A stretch of 64,000 bases of DNA from Babylonia areolata (Eukaryota > Mollusca > Gastropoda > Neogastropoda > Buccinidae), in contig NC_134903.1 of assembly GCF_041734735.1 (NCBI RefSeq), positions 12,046,851-12,110,850 of the forward strand. The letters run 5' to 3'. Positions 46,321 through 58,010 of the stretch are shown here, one piece after another. Each line of letters starts with the position of its first letter. Position 1 is the stretch's first letter. The notes beneath the pieces are model-generated. The model made no database searches and had not been told where the DNA came from. It was given only the letters and a program-made list of their open reading frames with translations. Position numbers and translations under genes: made by a program.

Positions 46321-46643
46321 TGTGTTGTGGTGTTTTGTGCTGATTTTGTGTCGCATTGTGAGTATTTCTGTCACTGCGCTGATGGTTAGTTTCTATTGTG
46401 GTGTTTTGTGCTGATGTTGTGTCCCATTGTAAAAACTCCATCACTGATGGTCATGTGTCTGTAATGTGGTGTTATGCTGTGGTGTTGTGTCGGGTTATGG
46501 TCTCCGACCAGGCAAAAATTCAAGAACAAAACTTCCCCCCCCCCCCCCCCATCTCTTCCAGTACATTACGTGTTTATAAATGATAGAGAAATGACAAAAC
46601 ACACTTACTGTTTCCTTCGCTGTTCTGTTGTGTTAATCACTGT

Positions 46644-46684
<41 letters not shown>

Positions 46685-49600
46685 AGAATGAGAGAGAGAG
46701 TGTGAGCTGGACAAGTTATGTCATGATCATGATGTCTGTTCAAAGTATGTTTGAATTGATTTAATCATTCAGTCATTCATCGTCAGTGAGTTTTGTAAAG
46801 TGCTATATTTGAGAAAAAGGGCTGAATATGTGTTCATTATTATTGATGATGATGATGATGATAATATTATTGTTGTTGTTGTTGTTATCATCATCATTAT
46901 TGTTGTTGTATTGTTGTTGTTTTGTTGTTGTTGTTATCATTCTTCTTCTTATTATTATTACTACAATTATTGTTATTATTACTATTGTTATTATTACTAT
47001 TACTATTATTACTATTATTATTTGTTGTTGTTATGATCGTTATTACTATTAATAAGTATTATTATCATTATTCCTATCATCATTATCATTATTATTATTT
47101 TTTTTATCAACATTATTACTATTATTATGATGATGATGATGTTTCCAGAAGGAGAGCACACCAAAGGTCCCGAAGGCGAAGAAGGAAGACATGAAGGACT
47201 GGATTCTGCGCTACGCCGAACAGAGCTCAGGGTCGTCTGGGGGGGAAGAGGAGGAGGAGGACCCAGTAAGTGAGCTGTCGTACACTCACTGTCTTAGTAG
47301 TAGTAGTAGTAGCAGCAGCTGCAGCAGTTGTAGTATTATCTTTTTTATTTCTTTATCACTATAGAGGAGTACCCTGTTAGTGAGCTGTTGTACACTCACT
47401 GTCTTAATGTAGGTAGCAGCAGCAGCAGTAGTTGTAGTTGTAGTAGCAGTTGTAGTATTATCTTTTTTATTTCTTTATCACTATAGAGGAGGACCCTGTT
47501 AGTGAGCTGTGGTGCAGTCACTGTCTTAGTGTAGGTAGCAGCAGCTGCAGTAGCAGTAGTTGTAGTAGCAGTTGTAGTATTGTCTTTTTATTTTTATTAT
47601 TACTATAGAGGAGGACCCTGTTTGTGAACTGTCGTACAGTCACTGTGTTAGTAGTAGTAGTAGTAGTTGAAGTATTATCTTTTTAATTTTTTTTGGTTAC
47701 TTTAGAGGAGGACCCTGTTAGTGAGCTGTAGTGCAGTCACTGTGTTGGTGTTAGCAGTAGTAGTAGTAGTAGTAGCAGTAGCAGCAGCAGCAGCAGTTGC
47801 TTTATTATCTTTTTTATTTCTTTATCACTATGGAGGAGGACCCTGTTTGTGAGCTGTCATACAGTTATTGTCTTAGTGTCAGTAGTAGTAGTAGCAACAG
47901 CAGCAGTTGTAGAAGCAGTTGTAGTATTATCTTTTTTATTTCATTATTACTATAGAGGAAGACCCTGTTAGTGAGCTGTTGTACAGTCACTGTCTTAATG
48001 TAGGTACTAGCAACAGCTGCAGTAGTTGTAGTATTATCTTTTTTATTTCTTTATCACTATAGAGGAGAACCCTGTTAGTGAGCTGTTGTACAGTTATTGT
48101 GTTAGTGTCAGTAGTAATAGCAGTAGCAGCAGCAGCAGTTGTAGTAGCAGTTGTAGTATTATCTTTGTTATTTCTTGATTTTTGTAGAGGAGGACCCTGT
48201 TTGTGAGCTGTAGTGTGGTCTTCTGTCTTAGTGTTAGTAGTAGTAGGAGTAGTAGGAGTTGTAGTAGCAGTTGTAGTATTATCTTTTTTGACTCACTTGT
48301 GTAAACAAAGTGAGTATATGTTTTAACCCGGTGTTCGGTTGTCTGTGTGTGTGTGTGTGTGTCTGTGTGTCCGTGGTAAACTTTAACATTGACATTTTCT
48401 CTGCAACTACTTTGTCAGTTGACACCAAATTAGGCATAGAAATAGGAAAAATTCAGTTCTTTCCAGTCATCTTGTTTAAAACAATATTGCACCTCTGGGA
48501 TGGGCACAAAAAAATAAAGAATGAAGCCTAATTATATGCAAACTGCATTTACTGTTTATATTTTTTGTATTCTCTAAACTTGGCACTTTGATCTGATATT
48601 CTGACCCAACAACTAGAGCAGTCATTATTATCATTTTTTGTTCAAACAGGAACTTCTTTTGCTAAGCATGGAAGTTTTATTTATTTTGCAAACGTTTTGG
48701 TGCAGATAGTAAAAAAGGGAAATTACTCTGTAATTAATGCTAGGGGAGTTAATTTGCTTTAAACTGATCTTTCTCATCTTAAACATTACATTTTGAAATT
48801 ATACTCAATACATAAAAAGCTTGGATTTTTTTTTTTTTTTTTTAAGTGTGTCACAAGTGAGTCTTGAAGACCTTGCCTCTCTTGTTTATTTCTTTATCAC
48901 TATAGAGGAGAACCCTGTTAGTGAGCTGTTGTACAGTTATTGTGTTAATGTCAGTAGTAATAGCAGTAGCAGGAGCAGCAGCTGTAGTAGCGGTTGTAGT
49001 ATTATCTTTTTTATTTCTTTATTTCTATGGAGGAGAACCCTGTTTGTGAGCTGTCATACAGTTATTGTCTTAGTGTTGGTAGTAGTAGTAGTAGCAGCAA
49101 CAGCAGTTGTAGTAACAGTTGTAGTATTATCTTTTTTATTTCATTATTACTATAGAGGAGGACCCTGTTAGTGAGCTGTAATATGGTCTTCTGTCTTAGT
49201 GTTAGTAGTAGTAGCAGCAGTAGCAGTTGTAGTAGCAGTTGTAGTATTATCTTTTTTATTTCTTTATCAGTAAAGAGGAGGACCCTGTTAGTGAACTGTT
49301 GTACAGTTATTGTGTTAATGTCAGTAGTAATAGCAGTAGCAGCAGCAGCAGCTGTAGTAGCGGTTGTAGTATTACCTTTTTTATTTCTTGATTTCTATAG
49401 AGGAGGACCCTGTTAGTGAGCTGTAGTGTGGTCTTCTGTCTTAGTGTTAGTAGTAGTAGGAGCAGTAGCAGTTGTAGTAGCAGTTGTAGTATTATCTTTT
49501 TTGACTCACTTGTGTAAACAAAGTGAGTCTATGTTTTAACCCGGTGTTCGGTTGTCTGTGTGTGTGTGTGTGTCTGTGTGTCCGTGGTAAACTTTAACAT

Positions 49601-52600
49601 TGACATTTTCTCTGCAACTACTTTGTCAGTTGACACCAAATTAGGCATAGAAATAGGAAAAATTCAGTTCTTTCCAGTCATCTTGTTTAAAACAATATTG
49701 CACCTCTGGGATGGGCACAAAAAAATAAAGAATGAAGCCTAATCATATGCAAACTGCATTTACTGTTTATATTTTTTGTATTCTCTAAACTTGGCACTTT
49801 GATCTGATATTCTGACCCAACAACTAGAGCAGTCATTATTATAAATTTTTGTTCAAACAGGAACTTCTTTTGCTAAGCATGGAAGTTTTATTTATTTTGC
49901 AAACGTTTTGGTGCAGATAGTAAAAAAGGGAAATTACTCTGTAATTAATGCTAGGGGAGTTAATTTGCTTTAAACTGATCTTTCTCATCTTAAACATTAC
50001 ATTTTGAAATTATACTCAATACATAAAAAGCTTGGATTTTTTTTTTTTAAGTGTGTCACAAGTGAGTCTTGAAGACCTTGCCTCTCTTGTTTATTTCTTT
50101 ATCACTATAGAGGAGAACCCTGTTAGTGAACTGTTGTACAGTTATTGTGTTAATGTCAGTAGTAATAGCAGTAGCAGCAGCAGCAGTTGTAGTAGCGGTT
50201 GTAGTATTATCTTTTTTATTTCTTGATTTCTATAGAGGAGGACCCTGTTAATGAGCTGTCGTACAGTTATTGTCTTAGTGTTGGTAGTAGTAGTAGTAGT
50301 AGTAGTAGTAGCAGCAACAGCAGTTGTAGTAGCAATTGTAGTATTGTCTTTTTTATTTCTATAGAGGAAGACCCTAAAAAAAAGGTATCATTATTATTGG
50401 TGTTGTTATTCTATGTATTAAAGAAAATTATTGTTATTATTGGTTTTGTCATTCTATACATTAGAAAAAAATTATCGTTATTATCATGACAGAGAATTGA
50501 CACTGTGATTGTGACACACAGAAGTATTATTATTATTATTGTGGTTGTTATTGTATTTATTAAAAAAAAAAATATCGTTATTATCATACCACTGATAATG
50601 TGATTGTGACCCAAAGAACAGAAGTATCATTATTATTGTGGTTGTTATTGTGTTCATTAAAAATGACAGAAGTATCATTATTATTGTGGTTGTTATTGTG
50701 TTCATTAAAAAAAAAAAATCGTTATTATCATACCACTGATAATGTGATTGTGACCCACAGAAGTATTATTATTATTGTGGTTGTTATTGTATTCATTAAA
50801 AAAAAAAATATCGTTATTATCATACCACTGATAATGTGATTGTGACCCAAAGAACAGAAGTATCATTATTATTGTGGTTGTTATTGTATTCATTAAAAAA
50901 AAAAAAAAATCGTTATTATCATACCACTGATAATGTGATTGTGACCCAAAGAACAGAAGTATCATTATTATTGTGGTTGTTATTGTATTCATTAAAAAAA
51001 AAAAATCGTTATTATCATACCACTGATAATGTGATTGTGACCCACAGAGACAGAAGTATCATTATTATTGTGGTTGTTATTGTATTCATTAAAAAAAAAA
51101 AATCGTTATTATCATACCACTGATAATGTGATTGTGACCCAAAGAACAGAAGTATCATTATCATTGTTGTTGTTGTTTTGTTTATTAAAAAAAAAAGAAT
51201 TATGCTTATTATCATGCCACTTATAATGTGATTGTGGTTCACAGAAGTATCATTATCATTGTTGTTATTATATATATATTTTTTTTTAAATATTGTTATC
51301 ATCATGCCACTTATAATGTGATTGTGGATCACAGAACAGAAGTATCATTATCATGGCTGTTGTTATTCTGTGTGAAATAAAAATGAAAAAAAAGTTATTA
51401 TCATAACGGAGAGTTCACACTGTGATTGTGACCCACAGAAGTATCATCATTATTGCTGTTGTTATTGTATGTATTTCTCTTTTTATTACAACAGATTTCT
51501 CTGTGTGAAATTCGGGCTGCTCTCCCCAGGGAGAGCACATTGCTACACTGCAGCGCCACCCTTTTTTTTTGTATTTTTTCCTGCGTGCAGTTTTATTTGT
51601 TTTTCCTATCGAAGTGGATTTTCCTACAGAATTTTGCCAGGAACAACCCTTTTGTTGCCATGGGTTCTATTATGTACGCTTGAGTGCATGCTGCACACAG
51701 GACCTCGGTTTATCGTCTCATCCGAATGACTAGTGTCCAGACCACCTCTCAAAGTCTAGTGGAGGGGGAGAAAATATCGGCGGCTGAGCCGCGATTCAAA
51801 CTAGCGTGCTCAGATTCTCTCGCTTCATAGGTGGACGTGTTACCTCTAGGTCATCACTCCACTTTAAAAAATTTGCTTCTGGCCAATTGCTTTGCAATCT
51901 GTGCAGTCTGATAGCACCCAACACAAGACATTGTATTGTATTTATTTTTTTTAAATTATCGTTATTATAGTATTGTATTATTGTATTGTAGTGTATTACT
52001 AATTTTTGTCACAGCAGATTTCTGTGTAAAATTTGGGCTTCTCTCCTCAGGGAGAGAGCGCCACCCATTTTTTTGGTATTTTTTCCTGCATGCAGTTTTT
52101 TTATTATTATTATTTGTTTTCCTGTTGAAGTGGGTTTTTCTACAGAATTTTGCCAGTGTCAACCCTTTTGTTGCCGTGGATTCTCTTATGTGCACAAAGT
52201 GCATGCTGCACACAGGACATCAGGTTTATCGTCTCATCTGAATGACTAGCATGCAGACCACCACTCAAGGTCTAGTGGAGGGGGAGAAAATACCGGCGGT
52301 GACTGTGCCGTGATTCAAACCAGCGTGCTCAGATTCTCTCACTTCCTAGGCAGATGCATTCTTGTGTGTGTGTGTGTGTGTGTGTGTTTAGTGTGATAGT
52401 TGTTTAAAAGTATATTGTTGCCATTGCCAATTTGAAATCATGTATAGGACAAATGATATGATGTAGATATCATGATGTTGATATCCATGCGGGGGGTGTG
52501 TGTGTGTGTGCGAAGGCGCGCGAGCACGCGTTCCAGTGTATGTTGCTGATTCTAATGTGAATGAATTGATCTGTACGTTCTATGAATTGCTCAGCCCCTC

Positions 52601-53112
52601 TTTTGGGTTCATGCAAACATGCATGTTTCACAACGATGACTTGTGGTTCATACTGTCTGTATAATTGTCCATGTCTTCCCTGCCTGCCACTCCCCGACCC
52701 CCCGATCCACCCCCTGGACATGGGCAAAATGGCCTAGTCATTAAAATGTTCGAGTTTGAGTTTGAGTAGGCAGACGCATTACCTCTAGGCCATCACTCCA
52801 TATCATGCCCCTGATAACGTGACTGTGACCCACAGAACAGCAGATACCTGTCGCTGACGGCTCTACTGGAGGACGCCAAGGCAGAGGCGGCCGACGCCAA
52901 AGCAAGGGGAAATAAAGCCGGCCATGCCACGGTGTCGAAAAAAATCAGAGAGTTGACGTTAGGTGAGTCGGGCAATTTTGTGTTTTGTGTTGTGCTTTTG
53001 CATTTCCAGTGCTTGTGTGTGTGTGTGTGTATGTGGGTTGGGTGGGTGTGGGGTGGGGGAAGGGGGTTCTGAGTGTGTGTGTTGTGTGTGTGTGTCTGTG
53101 TCTGTCTCCATG

Positions 53113-53143
<31 letters not shown>

Positions 53144-53267
53144 GTCTGTGTGTGTGTCTGTGTGTGCATCAAGAAACTTGTTCATACATGTGTTTACATG
53201 AAAGACCAGTGTGTGTGTCTGTGTGTGCATCAAGAAACTTGTTCATACATGTGTTTACATGAAAGAC

Positions 53268-53303
<36 letters not shown>

Positions 53304-55752
53304 ATGTAGGAATTTGTGTTTATATGTGTGTGTATATGCAAGAAGAACAATATTTTGTCATCAAAAAAAAGAAAAAGAAAAAAAAAACCGTTTGAGCACA
53401 GCAACTTTAGATTTTGAAAATTTTAGTATTCTTATATGTCATCATACCTTTTGAAAGATTCTTTTTTTTTCAAATAGGCTTTGAGAAAAAAACTTTTTTT
53501 TCAATAGGTTTTGAAAGGTTGAGTTTTCTTATCCATCATCATACCTTAAGGCCAGACACGGTAGTGAAATTTTGACCAAAATAATGATTTTTTGTGTTTT
53601 TCGTTTTTTTGCATAATTTGCTCCTTCAGCATCTAATCTTTATAGTCTGTTTCACCTGGGTACTATATTCACTTAAATAAAGCTTCAAACAGCATCAACA
53701 TGTGTGATTTCTTGTGAGTACAAACCACATCTCTTTCTTTTCCTGTTTTCTCAGTTTTGTGTTTTGTCCTCGTAATACCATTTTTCAAAATGCTAATGCT
53801 CAAAAACTTTAAAAGATAGCATGTTCAAACTTGGTGCTTTCTTTCTTTGTGTATTCACCTTTATTATAGTGCAGTGGTTTGTATAGTACTAGTAAAAGAA
53901 TGAATATACAGTCATTTGGAAAAAAAATTATGTCAAAGAATTTATACTCATTTCAACAAAAAAATAATAATAAATATATTTATTCAAATTCCAAAATACC
54001 ATTGCACTATAATAAAGAACAAATACAAATACATCAAATAAAACAAACAGAAATAACATATCTATAAAGGTATCGAAGTTTTAAGCTTTTAATTTTTTTG
54101 TTTGTCGGCCATTTTGGATTCGTTTCCATGGAAACCGTCACAACAAATTGCACAAAATGACCTTTTTAGACATGTTTAGTCCAATATCTTTGCATACCAT
54201 GTCACAGAAAGACATAAACTTCAAGTTTATTTCATACGTTTTGTACTACCGTGTCTGGCCTTAAGAAAACAAAAAAAGATAGGTTTTGAAAAGTTGAGTA
54301 TTCTTATCCATCATTACACCTCTAAAAAAAAAAAAAAAAAAAAAAATCAGATAGGTTTTGAAAGGTTGAGTATTCTTATCCATCATACTTTTTGAAATTG
54401 AAAAAAAATTTCAGATAGGTTTTGAAAGTTTGAGTAGTCTCACCCATTAACATACCTATAAAAAAAAAAAATTTCCAGATACATTTTGAAAAGTTGAGTT
54501 TTCTCATCCATCATCCTACCTTTTTTTCTTTTTTTTATCTTCTTCTTTTGTCACAGAGAGGGACGCCATAGAAAAGCACCCATCCTTCAACCCAGCCGTC
54601 AAACTGCCGCCAGCCACGAAGAAGACAGCGGCAGCACAGAAACGGGACGCGGAGATGGACGAAATCGAGGAGATCATTCGCGAGAGTGAGACGCCGCCTC
54701 ACAGGAAGAAATCGACCACAGCGTCCCCGATACCGGGGAAGAAAAAAGGCGGCGGGAAATCGGAGAAGAAAGTGGAGGAGGAGGACGGATTCAATTTGTT
54801 TGGGTTTGATGACATGCAGGCTGCCGCTGCCGCTTCACGTGAGTTTGTGTGTGTGTGGGTGGTGGTTGGGGCGTGTGATTGGGTGTGAGTGTGTGTGCGT
54901 GGGTGGGGTGTGAGTGTGCGTGTGGGGGGTGGCGCAGGGGGTGGGGGTGGGGTTGTGGGTGTTTATGTGTGTGTGTGTTTTTCTCTGTGTGTTTGTGTGT
55001 GTTGTGTGTGTATATGAGTATGTGTGTGTGCCGTGTGCGTGTGGGTGGGTGTCTTTGTTTGTGTGCGTTTTTGTGTGTGTGTTGTGTGTGTATGAGTATG
55101 TGTGTGTGTCATGTGTGTGTGGGTGTGTGTATATATTGAATATGTGTGTGTGTCGTGTGTGTGTGTGTGTGTTGTGTGTGTATGAGTATGTGTGTGTGTC
55201 ATGTGTGTGTGTGGGTGTGTGTGTGTGTGTATGTGTGTGTTTCATATGTGTGTGTGTGTGTGCTTTTAAAGCTCTTGTGTTCCTTCAAGGTCCTTCTGCT
55301 CTTCAGCTGGTGATAGAATCTTCTGGGTTCCCAAATTGAACAGAGACAAACTCAGCTGGGCAGCTGTTAGTTCTTCAGCTGGGAAGGCACTTGAATATAC
55401 TGCTTTTTCCAGTCCTGCACAGTCCCTCTGTAATATACTATAAAAATTTTAAAAAAGACCCCTAAAACATTCCTTTTTAAACAGTATATGCATAATTAAG
55501 GCACTCAGTTCCGTATTTGTATTCTTTGGATCTGGAACTATTTCTTCTGTGCATGTTTGTTGTTGTTATTGTTGTTCGTGGTGGTGGTGGTGGTAGTTTG
55601 TTTTTATGTTTGTGTGTGCATGTGTGTGTGTGTGTGTGTGCCTGTGTGTGTGCGCCTGTATGTTTGTGCATGTGTGTGTGTGTGCGTGTGTGTTTGTGAG
55701 GGCAGTGTGTGTGTGTGTGCACGTGCATGTGTGTGTGTGTGTGTGTGTGAGG

Positions 55753-55792
<40 letters not shown>

Positions 55793-56784
55793 GTGTGTGT
55801 GCCTCTATGTTTGTTTGTACATGTGTGTGTGTGTTCATGTGTGCTTTGTGTCTGACTGACTTGCTATTGTAAAGCATTTTTAGAGGGTCAAAAGCAGTAT
55901 GTAAATGTACTATTCTTCTTCTTCTTCTTCTTCTTCTCATTATTGTTATTACAATGCTCAGTTTATTTCTCAGACTGACATAAGCTTACAGCTGGGCTGA
56001 GAGCAAAGTAAGAGCTGCATGATCAATGGTTTCTCCATTGCAGTGGGAAGTCATTTACAGCTTAGTCTTTTGTGAAGGACTATGACTCTCAAACTATGAG
56101 GCAAGAGTGCACTGGCTCTTAGTGCTGCAGCCTTAGGGGCTAGTTGGCTTTTAGGAATCATCCTCAATGCCGACTGCCCTGAAACCCTTTTGGCCGAGAG
56201 AGTGGGGATGTAGCTTGGGCAAGACACTCTCCACATTAATCAAATTCTAGTCCAGATAGTTTGGACAGCAGTTGCCTCCACTGCTGTTCTGATGGTCTTA
56301 GTCGAACACAGTTGACTTTCATACATATCCTACATACATACATTCTTCCTCTTCTTCTTCTTCTTATGATGATGATGATGATTATCATCATTGTTATGAA
56401 AACGTGAATGACCCCATGGTGTGTGTGGCTGGCCAGACCAGTGACATTGATCATTGTTCTCTGTCACCGCAGCGGCCAACAACACAACCAGCCCCGCCGA
56501 GGACGTGCGTCACTTTGAGTACACGCGTCAGCAGTGGACAGGGAAGCACCCCAAGCAGTTCCTCATTGACTGGTGTCGCAAGCACCTGCCCAAGAGTCCG
56601 CCCCCGAAGTACCACAAGATCCAGGTCAAACACAACCGCTTCAAGTGCAGGTGCGCGGGGGTTTTTTTTTGGGAGTGGGGGGGTGGGCTGTTTTATCTGT
56701 TTATTGTAATATAGGCTCAAAATTATTCTCTCTTGATGACACGGGCACATGCATGCATTTGTTACACACACCACCATACATCAC

Positions 56785-56848
<64 letters not shown>

Positions 56849-56915
56849 TTTATCTGTATTGTATTAAACTCAATTCTTATTCTCTCTTGATTGTAAAAAG
56901 GCACATGTATACTTT

Positions 56916-56982
<67 letters not shown>

Positions 56983-57031
56983 GAACACACACACACCCAC
57001 ACACACACACACACACTATAACATACATTTC

Positions 57032-57081
<50 letters not shown>

Positions 57082-57148
57082 TTTATCTGTATTGTATTAA
57101 ACTCAATTCTTATTCTCTCTTGATTGTAAAAAGGCACATGTATACTTT

Positions 57149-57199
<51 letters not shown>

Positions 57200-57233
57200 G
57201 AACACACACACACACACTGTAACATACATTTCA

Positions 57234-57264
<31 letters not shown>

Positions 57265-57421
57265 GAGTTTTATCTGTATTGTATTAGACTCAATTCTCAT
57301 TCTCTCTTGATTGTAAAAAGGCACATGTATACTTTTATTACACACACACACACACACACACACACGCATCCACGCACGCCACACACACCATAACATACAT
57401 TACAACACTCATACACACACA

Positions 57422-57473
<52 letters not shown>

Positions 57474-57547
57474 CACACCATAACATACATTACAACACAC
57501 ACAAACACACACACACACCATAACACACACACACCATAACATATATT

Positions 57548-57617
<70 letters not shown>

Positions 57618-57896
57618 ACAACATGCCTCACACATTGACTTACCTAGGTACCACACGATCCAGGTCAAGCACAGTCGCTTGAAGTGCAGGTGCACTTTTT
57701 TCGTTTTTTTAAGAAACATTTTTGTTTTATTTCATTTCATTTTATTTTTTATCTGTTTATTGTATTGAAAAAGGAATATGGCTGCCTGCAAGCTTGCAGC
57801 GTGAAAACGGTCATACATATGAAGGCCCAATCGGAAGTGTATATGAATGAATGTGGGAGTTTCAGCTCACGAACGCAGAAAATATGTTTGGGTATT

Positions 57897-57941
<45 letters not shown>

Positions 57942-57979
57942 AGTGGTGTTTGTGTGAATGTGTGTGTGTTTATATATGA

Positions 57980-58010
<31 letters not shown>

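Larger units (their letters stand above)
47266..50370 (+). repeat. Tandem array derived from the DHX29 exon 6 donor
   Basis: About 16 units of roughly 95-130 bp, each with agaggaggaccctgttagtg, a gctgt-gtacagt-actgtctta stretch and a (tag/cag)n tract. The source edge reads gaggaggacccagtaagtga. Copies carry GTTAGT or GTTTGT where the true donor has GTAAGT. Copies are near 47370, 47485, 47609, 47705, 47835, 47957, 48062, 48188, 48904, 49030, 49155, 49275, 49400, 50108, 50235 and 50366. Two elements sit inside. Confidence 0.92.

Noticed and set aside
48310-49742. Two identical 60-73 residue frames ([20 protein letters not shown])
   Set aside because: They lie inside two copies of the same noncoding repeat element, so identity reflects duplication.
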